NCBI GenBank assembly: GCA_905372265.1
Contig: CAJPOL010000005.1
Coordinates: 1-35,941, forward strand
DNA from: an uncultured Treponema sp.
GTDB taxonomy: Bacteria > Spirochaetota > Spirochaetia > Treponematales > Treponemataceae
DNA: 35,941 bases
Direction of reading: 5' to 3'
The translations under genes and the position numbers were made by a program. Under the pieces are notes generated by a model that searched no databases, was not told the DNA's origin, and worked only from the letters and a program-made list of their open reading frames with translations. This document shows positions 7,721 to 14,628 of this stretch, one piece after another (the stretch's first letter is position 1; every line of letters starts with the position of its first letter).

Positions 7721-8860
7721 ATGAAAGAACAAAAGGCAATTTATACACTTTTGCACCAGGATACCGGCTCGGCTGCCCGCACAGGGGTGGTAAGCCTTCC
7801 GCATGGTACGGTGCAGACGCCTGCATTCATGCCGGTCGGAACGGCTGCGACCGTGAAGGGGATGACCAAAGATGATTTACATGAAATAGGCTTTGAAATT
7901 ATCTTAGCGAATACTTACCATCTGTTTTTGCGTCCCGGCCTTGATGTTATCAAACAGGCAGGCGGACTGCACGGGTTTTCAGGCTGGGATAAAAACTTTC
8001 TGACGGATTCAGGCGGCTTTCAGGTATTTTCTCTATCACAGCTGCGAAAGATTAGGCAGGAAGGGGTAACATTTCAGAGCCACATTGATGGAAGTAAACG
8101 CTTCCTCAGCCCCGAAATTGCCGTGCAGGTGCAGGCGGGATTCAACAGCGATATTCAGATGCAATTGGATGTCTGTTCGCCCTACGGTATCTCAAAACCG
8201 GAAACCGAAAAAGCCCTTATGCTCACTACGGCATGGGCTAAGCGGGCAATGCAGGCATGGCATCAGACGGAGGATGCCTATCAGGGGAGCCTTTTTCCGA
8301 TTGTGCAAGGCGGCTTTTTTGAAGACCTCCGCATCAGAAGCATTGAATCGATTATGGAACTTGATCCCCGCGGTATCGCTATCGGCGGTCTTTCCGTCGG
8401 TGAACCTGATGAGGTGTATAAAGCGTTTTTGGCGTTTACCGCCTCCCGCATTCCAAAGCAAAAACCGCTCTACGTTATGGGCATCGGTACCCCCGATTAT
8501 ATTCTGGAAGCAGTTAAAAACGGCGTTGACCTTTTCGATTGCGTGTTGCCGTCACGAAATGCCCGAAACGGGAATCTGTTTACCCGTACCGGCCCCATTT
8601 CAATTAAAAAGAAAGAATATGAATTCGATTTCGGCCCCATCGATCCTCACTGTACTTGTAAGATATGCCGCACGTATAGCCGTTCATACTTACGCCATCT
8701 GTTCCGCAGTAAAGAAATCCTCTATTCAATGCTCGCTACGTATCATAACTTGGCATTTCTCTATCAGATGGTTGTTGAAATCAGAGAGGCAATTGCACAT
8801 GATCGTTTCTTAGACTATTATGACGGGTTTCTAAAATGTTATTACGGAAACATGGATTGA
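7721..8860 (+). CDS. tgt: Queuine tRNA-ribosyltransferase (tRNA-guanine transglycosylase)
   Basis: The 379-residue enzyme exchanges guanine 34 of GUN-anticodon tRNAs for a queuosine precursor base. Full-length family features are present: DSGGFQ with the general acid/base Asp96, the substrate-pocket segment QLDVCSPYG, GGLSVGE, the nucleophile Asp273 in FDCVLPSRNARNG, and the zinc site Cys311, Cys313, Cys316 and His342. The Cys-to-His spacing equals that of the E. coli enzyme. The ATG follows AAAAGGAGATC. No other queuosine gene is in the window, so whether the substrate is preQ1 or salvaged queuine cannot be told. manA follows 91 nt downstream on the same strand. Confidence 0.97.
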   Translation: MKEQKAIYTLLHQDTGSAARTGVVSLPHGTVQTPAFMPVGTAATVKGMTKDDLHEIGFEIILANTYHLFLRPGLDVIKQAGGLHGFSGWDKNFLTDSGGFQVFSLSQLRKIRQEGVTFQSHIDGSKRFLSPEIAVQVQAGFNSDIQMQLDVCSPYGISKPETEKALMLTTAWAKRAMQAWHQTEDAYQGSLFPIVQGGFFEDLRIRSIESIMELDPRGIAIGGLSVGEPDEVYKAFLAFTASRIPKQKPLYVMGIGTPDYILEAVKNGVDLFDCVLPSRNARNGNLFTRTGPISIKKKEYEFDFGPIDPHCTCKICRTYSRSYLRHLFRSKEILYSMLATYHNLAFLYQMVVEIREAIAHDRFLDYYDGFLKCYYGNMD

Positions 8861-8951
8861 CCGCATACAGGAGTCTCCAACAACTGAAATGGTTAGAGGC
8901 TCTCTAAACTGGCGTGATAGGTTTTCACACTGCATAGTAAGGAGCAAAAGG

Positions 8952-9812
8952 ATGTTTAAAACAAAGGCTTTTATTTCACAGAAAATATGGGGATATGAAC
9001 GATGGATCGTTTCCACCCATCCCGCCGGAAAATCCGCAGTAATCGAACAAGACAATGCTCTGCACAGTACGGAAAGACCGCTAGACGAGGTCGCAGGCGG
9101 CTCGTATCCGCTGCTGATAAAGATTATTCAAGCTGATGAAACACTGTCTGTGCAAGTACATCCTGATGACAACTATGCAAAAATACATGAGAACAGCGCC
9201 GGTAAAACCGAATGCTGGTACGTACTGGATGCAAAGCCCGATGCGACTCTTGTATACGGGTTGAACGGTTCGTACAGCCGTGATGAATTAAAAGACGCTA
9301 TTACTGCTCAGACACTCGACCGCTATCTGCGCTATGTCCCCGTATCGAAAGGGGATTTTATTTTTATCCCTGCCGGAACCGTTCATGCAATTCAGGGCGG
9401 ACTGCGCTTACTGGAAGTTCAACAGTCAAGCGATATAACATACCGGCTCTACGATTGGGGCCGTCCGCGTGAGGTTCATATTGAACGCGGTCTTGATGTT
9501 ATCAAACAGTGGCCTGTTGATGAGTGCAAGCCGAAGCCTGCATTCAGCGGAGCGTTCAGCTGTCCCTATTTTAAACTGGAAAAAAAAGATTTTTCTCATG
9601 TAGGGACTTTTGATTACGCTTCGTTCACAACCCCTGCCGCTGCCGCCGGATGGTGCAGCTTCTTTGTGATAGCAGGCAGGGGGACGGTTCAAACACAAAA
9701 CGGCGTCCCCTTAGCAGTTGAACCGGAAGATTGCATCATCGCACCTACAACCGCTTCCATAACCGTACAGCCCGCTGACGGCACTGCGGTTTCGCTCATG
9801 CTGATGGGCTAA
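8952..9812 (+). CDS. manA: Mannose-6-phosphate isomerase, class I
   Basis: The 286-residue protein interconverts mannose-6-phosphate and fructose-6-phosphate in the cytosol. The cupin metal site is visible: Gln68 and His70 in SVQVHPDD, Glu88 in KTECWYV, and His145 in PAGTVHAI. It is the short form common in Firmicutes and spirochaetes rather than the roughly 390-residue enteric form. A longer frame opens at 8889, but the ATG at 8952 is chosen because AAGGAG lies 7 nt before it and the family N-terminus (FKTKAFISQKIWGYERW) begins there. It would supply mannose for glycans or channel mannose into glycolysis. Confidence 0.93.
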   Translation: MFKTKAFISQKIWGYERWIVSTHPAGKSAVIEQDNALHSTERPLDEVAGGSYPLLIKIIQADETLSVQVHPDDNYAKIHENSAGKTECWYVLDAKPDATLVYGLNGSYSRDELKDAITAQTLDRYLRYVPVSKGDFIFIPAGTVHAIQGGLRLLEVQQSSDITYRLYDWGRPREVHIERGLDVIKQWPVDECKPKPAFSGAFSCPYFKLEKKDFSHVGTFDYASFTTPAAAAGWCSFFVIAGRGTVQTQNGVPLAVEPEDCIIAPTTASITVQPADGTAVSLMLMG

Positions 9813-9877
9813 AACCGGCGCTGTCTGTTTTTTAGAGGTCCCCCCCAAGCTCTGAAGCTGCTGACTGAAAATTTTGT

Positions 9878-9906
9878 TTGCCGTTTTTTTATTTTGTGCG
9901 TAGATT
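9878..9906 (+). promoter_or_regulatory. Candidate clpB promoter ending 6 nt before the start codon
   Basis: TTGCCG (9878-9883) and TAGATT (9901-9906) are 17 nt apart. If used, transcription would begin at or next to the clpB ATG at 9913, which fits the absence of a Shine-Dalgarno site. No CIRCE element is visible in the 100-bp upstream gap. Confidence 0.4.
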
Positions 9907-9912
9907 CATAGC

Positions 9913-12489
9913 ATGAACATAGATAAATACACAGTGAAAGCACGTGAGGCATTGCAGGAAGCAGCCTCGCTTGCTGAACAAGACAATCACACTCAGATTG
10001 AGCCGGTACATCTCTTATATAAACTCTTAGACCAAGAAGAAGGAATCGTACCGCCGCTCATTGAAAAGATCGGCGCTTCAACGGAGCACATCCTCGACGC
10101 GCTCAATGGTCTTTTGGACAAAAAACCGCGGGTAACGGGCGACTCTGCGCAAGTATATATGTCGCCGGTTTTAACAAAACTCTGCGCTCATGCGGAGAAA
10201 ATTGCGGCTTCGCTAAAGGATGAGTATGTTTCGACAGAGCATATCCTCCTTGCACTCACCAAAAGCGATGATGAGGTGGGCGAGCTGCTGCGGTCGCACG
10301 GCGTTACCTATGATGCGGCGCTGAAAGCCTTAAAGGACGTGCGGGGAAATCAGCGGGTTACGAGCGAAGACCCCGAAGCGACGTTTAACAGTCTTGAAAA
10401 ATACTGCCGCGATTTAACGGAGCTTGCACGGAAAGAGAAAATCGATCCGGTTATCGGCCGTGATGAAGAAATCAGGCGGGTGATGCAGGTACTGTCGCGC
10501 CGCACCAAAAACAACCCTGTGCTGATCGGTGAGCCCGGCGTCGGTAAAACCGCCATTGTCGAAGGACTTGCGCGCCGGATTGTGTCCGGGGACGTGCCGG
10601 ACAGTCTGCGCGGGAAAAAGCTGTTATCGCTTGACCTCGGCGCCTTGGTTGCAGGGGCAAAGTTCCGCGGAGAGTTTGAAGAGCGGCTCAAAGCGGTTAT
10701 CTCTGAGGTGCAAAAAGCCGAAGGGAGTATCATTCTTTTTATCGATGAGCTGCATACGCTGGTCGGCGCCGGTGCGAGCGAGGGGGCGATGGACGCTTCC
10801 AACCTCTTAAAACCTGCGTTGGCGCGCGGCGAGCTGCGGGCTATCGGAGCGACGACACTGGATGAGTACCGCAAGTATATCGAAAAGGATAGCGCACTTG
10901 AGCGCCGTTTTCAGCAGGTGTACTGCGCCGAGCCGAACGTCGAAGATACGATCGCTATTCTGCGCGGCTTACAGGAAAAGTATGAGGTGCACCACGGCGT
11001 GCGAATCAAGGATGAGGCGCTGATCGCCGCGGCGGTGCTTTCCAACCGCTATATTACAAACCGCTTTTTGCCCGATAAGGCAATCGACCTTGTGGATGAG
11101 GCTGCCAGTAGGCTCAAGATGGAGATTGAAAGCCAGCCGGTCGAGCTTGATCAGGTAGAGCGGAAAATCCTCCAGATGAACATCGAGAAGGTGTCGCTTT
11201 CAAAAGAAACGGACGCCGCTTCAAAAGAACGCTTAGGTAAACTGGAGCAGGAACTGTCCGACTTAACCGAAAAGCGGAACGTGATGCAAGCGCAGTGGCA
11301 GAATGAAAAAGGCCGCATCAACGAGTCGCGCAAGTATAAGGAAGAACTGGAGCAGCTGCGCCGCGAAGAAACGCAGTTTACGCGTGACGGCAATTTGAAT
11401 AAGGCTGCCGAGCTGAAATACGGCCGCATACCGGAACTGGAAAAGAAAATCGCGGCCGCTGCTGCGGAACTGGCAAAAAAAGCGGGCAGCAGCGGACAGC
11501 TCCTCCGTGAGGAGGTTTCCGAAGAGGATATCGCCAAGATTGTGTCGATATGGACGGGTATTCCGGTTGCAAAGATGCTTGCAAGCGAGCAGCAAAAATA
11601 CCTTGACCTTGAAGCGGTCTTGCAAAAACGGGTTGTCGGACAGGATCAGGCGGTACAGGCGGTTGCCGATGCTATCAGACGGAATAGGGCAGGCCTTTCC
11701 GACCCGAACCGGCCGCTCGGCAGTTTCCTCTGTATCGGGCCGACCGGCGTGGGTAAAACCGAGCTTGCGCGCACCCTTGCGGACTTCTTGTTTAACGATG
11801 ACCGGGCGCTTACCCGTATCGACATGAGCGAATACATGGAAAAACATTCGGTGAGCCGCTTAATCGGAGCGCCGCCCGGCTACGTGGGCTACGACGAGGG
11901 CGGACAGCTGACCGAAGCGGTACGCCGCCGTCCGTACAGTGTGGTACTCTTTGACGAAATCGAAAAAGCGCATCCCGATGTGTTCAACGTCTTTTTGCAG
12001 ATACTGGATGACGGGCGGCTGACGGACGGGCAGGGGAGGGTAATCGACTTCCGTAATACGATTATCATCATGACGAGCAACCTCGGATCGGAGCTGATTT
12101 TGACGGCGGATACCCCGGAAGCAATGACTGCACAGATTAAAGACGTGCTCAAGCAGCATTTCCGCCCTGAGTTTTTGAACCGCATCGATGAGCTTTTAAC
12201 TTTCGGACGGCTCGGCAAAGAGCATATCCGTAAGATCGTCGATATTCAGCTGCAAGCGGTTGCTGCACGGCTTGAAGCGCGCCGCCTGCATTTGACGGTT
12301 ACGGATGCTGCAAAAGACTTCCTTGCGGATATCGGCTACGATCCCTTGTACGGCGCGCGTCCCTTAAAGCGGGCTATCCAGACCGAACTGGAGAACAAAC
12401 TTGCCAAGGAACTGCTTTCGGGCGTCTTTGCCGGTAAAACCGATATTACGGTGGACGCCGGGCAGAGCGGCTTGACATTCAAGGTATAA
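9913..12489 (+). CDS. clpB: ATP-dependent disaggregase chaperone ClpB
   Basis: The 858-residue protein has the full ClpB layout: N-terminal Clp repeats (1-150), first AAA+ domain with GEPGVGKT (about 206-213) and IILFIDELHT, a long coiled-coil middle domain (about 400-530, with many Glu, Lys, Arg and Gln), and second AAA+ domain with GPTGVGKTE (about 609-617) and VVLFDEIEKAHP. It rescues aggregated proteins together with DnaK. The middle domain and the absence of a ClpP-binding IGF/L loop distinguish it from ClpA and ClpC. No Shine-Dalgarno site precedes the ATG, unlike its neighbours, and the start is fixed by the conserved N-terminus (MNIDKYTVKAREAL). A 15-bp hairpin follows the gene. Confidence 0.97.
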   Translation: MNIDKYTVKAREALQEAASLAEQDNHTQIEPVHLLYKLLDQEEGIVPPLIEKIGASTEHILDALNGLLDKKPRVTGDSAQVYMSPVLTKLCAHAEKIAASLKDEYVSTEHILLALTKSDDEVGELLRSHGVTYDAALKALKDVRGNQRVTSEDPEATFNSLEKYCRDLTELARKEKIDPVIGRDEEIRRVMQVLSRRTKNNPVLIGEPGVGKTAIVEGLARRIVSGDVPDSLRGKKLLSLDLGALVAGAKFRGEFEERLKAVISEVQKAEGSIILFIDELHTLVGAGASEGAMDASNLLKPALARGELRAIGATTLDEYRKYIEKDSALERRFQQVYCAEPNVEDTIAILRGLQEKYEVHHGVRIKDEALIAAAVLSNRYITNRFLPDKAIDLVDEAASRLKMEIESQPVELDQVERKILQMNIEKVSLSKETDAASKERLGKLEQELSDLTEKRNVMQAQWQNEKGRINESRKYKEELEQLRREETQFTRDGNLNKAAELKYGRIPELEKKIAAAAAELAKKAGSSGQLLREEVSEEDIAKIVSIWTGIPVAKMLASEQQKYLDLEAVLQKRVVGQDQAVQAVADAIRRNRAGLSDPNRPLGSFLCIGPTGVGKTELARTLADFLFNDDRALTRIDMSEYMEKHSVSRLIGAPPGYVGYDEGGQLTEAVRRRPYSVVLFDEIEKAHPDVFNVFLQILDDGRLTDGQGRVIDFRNTIIIMTSNLGSELILTADTPEAMTAQIKDVLKQHFRPEFLNRIDELLTFGRLGKEHIRKIVDIQLQAVAARLEARRLHLTVTDAAKDFLADIGYDPLYGARPLKRAIQTELENKLAKELLSGVFAGKTDITVDAGQSGLTFKV

Positions 12490-12503
12490 AAGAATTAATA
12501 AAT

Positions 12504-12542
12504 AGGCTCTTGTAAAAAACCGACGGCTTTTTACAAGAGCCT
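12504..12542. terminator. Perfect 15-bp hairpin downstream of clpB
   Basis: AGGCTCTTGTAAAAA (12504-12518) pairs perfectly with its complement at 12528-12542 around a 9-nt loop. It starts 15 nt after the clpB stop. The stem has A/T runs inside it but no T-tract after it, so it may act as a terminator or as an mRNA 3'-end stabiliser. Confidence 0.65.
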
Positions 12543-12620
12543 CTAGAACAACAGGTGAGGAGAACAGGTAGTCTGCATTCGGAGGAACCGTTGTTTTCTC
12601 AATGGTAGGAGGAAAATAGT

Positions 12621-13298
12621 ATGCGTTATGTTAGAGTAACACTGCACAGGAATAAGGTTTTGGCGGCGGTAACGGCTTTGTTTTTTTGTATTGTTTCCGG
12701 ATATTCGGAAGAAATGGAACAAAAAGCAAAGACCGGCATGAAGTACGAAGTGAATGCTGATTATCCGCTTTTTTCGGAAGCAGCATTGAATTCGCATGTT
12801 GCAAAAATTGTTCAACAGACGCTGAAAAGCTTTAATAAAAAAGCCTTCTCTGCAAATACAGAGGCGGATGTGCAGAATATGATGTGCAGTATTGAAGCTG
12901 ACAGTGTATATGAAGATGATATGTATATCAGTTTTTTGCTGAGAGTATATCAATATGAGACGGGAGGGGCGCATGGCAGCACAACGCTCATTCCGATTAC
13001 TTACGGTAAAAAAAATAAGAAACTTCTTTCTTTAAAAGACGTTGTGAAACCGATGCGTAAAAATTGGCTTTCTTCCCTTTCGGCGGAGGCACGGCGTTTA
13101 TTGAATGAACAGCGTGATAATGGCACGCTGCTTTCGGATAGCGAATGGATAGAAAATGGTACGGAGGCGAAAGAACAGAACTTTTCGGTCTTTAAGCTCG
13201 AAAAAGATGCGATCCGGATTATTTTTCCGCAGTATCAAGTTGCTCCGTATTCTTCGGGAATGCCGGAAATAGTTATTCCATATACTTTTTTTAAGTAG
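12621..13298 (+). CDS. Secreted DUF3298/DUF4163-type protein
   Basis: The 225-residue protein has an N-terminal signal peptide (hydrophobic segment about 13-27, cleavage likely near GYSEE). The rest matches the DUF4163/DUF3298 arrangement also found in the extracellular part of RsiV-type anti-sigma factors: YQYETGGAHGST in the middle and the closing block FPQYQVAPYSSGMPEIVIPY. RsiV homologues bind lysozyme, but this protein has no anti-sigma or transmembrane segment, so lysozyme binding is only a possibility. It is likely periplasmic or exported. AGGAGG lies 8 nt before the ATG. The gene stands alone between a hairpin and a shared terminator. Confidence 0.8.
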   Translation: MRYVRVTLHRNKVLAAVTALFFCIVSGYSEEMEQKAKTGMKYEVNADYPLFSEAALNSHVAKIVQQTLKSFNKKAFSANTEADVQNMMCSIEADSVYEDDMYISFLLRVYQYETGGAHGSTTLIPITYGKKNKKLLSLKDVVKPMRKNWLSSLSAEARRLLNEQRDNGTLLSDSEWIENGTEAKEQNFSVFKLEKDAIRIIFPQYQVAPYSSGMPEIVIPYTFFK

Positions 13299-13394
13299 AA
13301 CGGCGGGTATATTTCAGATTAACCTGCTCCGTATGGCGGAAAAAAATCATTCTATATCGGGGGTAATCGTTTTACCGGTAACGATGTTAAGTAG

Positions 13395-13424
13395 CCTGTT
13401 CTGAAACTGAAGTTTCCGAACAGG
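13395..13424. terminator. Shared hairpin between convergent genes
   Basis: CCTGTTC (13395-13401) and GAACAGG (13418-13424) pair, with an inner AAACT/AGTTT stem. It ends 1 nt before the stop codon of the minus-strand gene and 97 nt after the plus-strand gene, so it could end transcription from both sides. The 13299-13394 stretch shows nothing else. Confidence 0.55.
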
Positions 13425-13425
13425 T

Positions 13426-14193
13426 CTAATATAAAAAAGGAATTATCCGTTTCGGTTTATAGCGGGATAATTCATCGGGAAAGCTTTCGGCATATTTTTT
13501 ATAAATGGTATGCGAGCGCGGTACTAAATTGCAAGCAGTCCAAAATACGAATAAAAGCCCTGCAAAAGACCATGTTAACACGGCAAACCCCATCCATTCC
13601 ACTAATTCTCCGAAATAGTTTGCACTGGTGATGTAGCGATACAGTCCCCGATAGGGATAGTAATGTCTGTTGTCCCCGCTTGATCTCAGTGAACGGATGT
13701 AGGCATCGGATTGTATGTTGATAAACATACCGATGAAGAATAAAACCGTTCCGATAATAAAACGCGGATCGGTAAGCCAGTGCCTATCATACATTTCTGC
13801 CGGCGAAAAATAAAAAATCCACAAGCCGATTAAAGACGCATTGACGGTATTAAAAAACACACCCATTAGTACGATGAGGAGCGGCATTTTACTTTTACCT
13901 TTCAGCAGTATTGGAAAAATAAGAGTACGCTGCATGTAGTGAACAATAAAAAAAGATGCAAGGAGTATCCGCACCGGTTTATGCTCATAAGTGAACGCGG
14001 AAAGTACATACACCATGACGATGAGTGTAGGCGCCTCCATCAGTATCCATGAGAGTTTATTGTTGAAACTGAACCCCCACTTTGTATCAATGAACTTACC
14101 GTATCCTGCGGGAATAAAATATAAAGCAAAAAAACAAATCAGACCTAAAATGGCCATGGCTATTTCAATAGAACAATATACAGCATATGACAT
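13426..14193 (-). CDS. Steroid 5-alpha-reductase-like membrane protein (3-oxo-5-alpha-steroid 4-dehydrogenase family)
   Basis: The 255-residue protein has about six hydrophobic segments. Its C-terminal block is strongly conserved with eukaryotic steroid 5-alpha-reductases: YRGLYRYITSANYFGELVEW, then NLVPRSHTIYKKYAESFPDE and the ending KPKRIIPFLY. The family uses NADPH to reduce the delta-4 double bond of 3-oxo-steroids; other members reduce enoyl-CoA or polyprenols. I recall reports that T. denticola cultures convert androgens to 5-alpha-reduced products, which would fit, but the substrate cannot be read from sequence. There is no clear Shine-Dalgarno site; the ATG at 14193 is the first in frame after a stop. 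The gene stands alone. Confidence 0.87.
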   Translation of the reverse strand: MSYAVYCSIEIAMAILGLICFFALYFIPAGYGKFIDTKWGFSFNNKLSWILMEAPTLIVMVYVLSAFTYEHKPVRILLASFFIVHYMQRTLIFPILLKGKSKMPLLIVLMGVFFNTVNASLIGLWIFYFSPAEMYDRHWLTDPRFIIGTVLFFIGMFINIQSDAYIRSLRSSGDNRHYYPYRGLYRYITSANYFGELVEWMGFAVLTWSFAGLLFVFWTACNLVPRSHTIYKKYAESFPDELSRYKPKRIIPFLY

Positions 14194-14315
14194 GCGTGCA
14201 GTATCTATGCTTTTTCCGGTTTAATCAAGTGTTTGTACGCAACGGTTGCGGAACTGAAGTTTTTGCCTAAAACGGTGTGCATCTATGTTGTGCCATTTGT
14301 CAATAACAAAACAAT

Positions 14316-14348
14316 CAACAACCCCGACGCGAGCGTCGGGGTATGTTG
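14316..14348. repeat. Palindromic repeat copy 1 (CGACG-CGTCGGGGTAT type)
   Basis: CCCCGACG (14322-14329) pairs perfectly with CGTCGGGG (14334-14341) around a CGAG loop, and an outer CAACA/TGTTG pair extends the stem. It shares the core CGACGC-purine-AGCGTCGGGGTAT with copy 2, 43 bp away. Confidence 0.75.
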
Positions 14349-14375
14349 TTCTCATAAGGTGGTTGCAGTCGGCTT

Positions 14376-14412
14376 TAATACCCTTCGTTACGACGCAAGC
14401 GTCGGGGTATTA
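14376..14412. repeat. Palindromic repeat copy 2 with a 7-nt insertion in one arm
   Basis: CGACGC (14391-14396) pairs with GCGTCG (14399-14404), and an outer stem TAATACCC (14376-14383) pairs with GGGTATTA (14405-14412). The left arm carries 7 extra bases between inner and outer stem. The same core as copy 1 suggests a REP-like dispersed element. Confidence 0.7.
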
Positions 14413-14591
14413 AACCCTCCGCACGAATAAAAAATTGAATATTCTCAAGCAACTTGACTTCTCGGATATTATAAAAGCAAAGAAGATGCCGGTCTGTCAT
14501 AAGCAACATCTGTGCGGCACACGAGAGGATGCCTCGAAAGAGCCTTGCAGGCTTTATAATGCGGAATCCCTGTTGCTGTCTTCTCCGCGCG

Positions 14592-14620
14592 TAGACGGCA
14601 ACAGCCGAATTTGTTATATT
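14592..14620 (+). promoter_or_regulatory. Candidate promoter ending 8 nt before the DUF4015 gene
   Basis: TAGACG (14592-14597, 4 of 6 matches to TTGACA) and TATATT (14615-14620) are 17 nt apart. Transcription would start within 1-2 nt of the ATG at 14629, which has no Shine-Dalgarno site. Confidence 0.4.
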
Positions 14621-14628
14621 CATCATTT

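Larger units (their letters stand above)
14194..14628. other. Intergenic region between divergent genes, with repeats
   Basis: No convincing gene lies here. It holds two related palindromic repeats (14316-14348, 14376-14412), a weaker hairpin at 14571-14603 (10-bp stem with one G-T pair), an isolated perfect TATAAT at 14555-14560 without a convincing -35 partner, and a candidate promoter directly before the next gene. The short frames in this region have no recognisable domain. Confidence 0.6.

Noticed and set aside
8872..8901. Imperfect hairpin between tgt and manA
   Set aside because: The 10-bp stem has a mismatch and a G-T pair and no T-tract, so it was not strong enough to call a terminator.
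10350..10874. Ser/Arg-rich minus-strand frame inside clpB
   Set aside because: It is the shadow of a conserved AAA+ coding sequence.
12543..12974. 143-codon minus-strand frame
   Set aside because: It is antisense to the DUF3298 gene, which has a signal peptide and RBS; no independent support.
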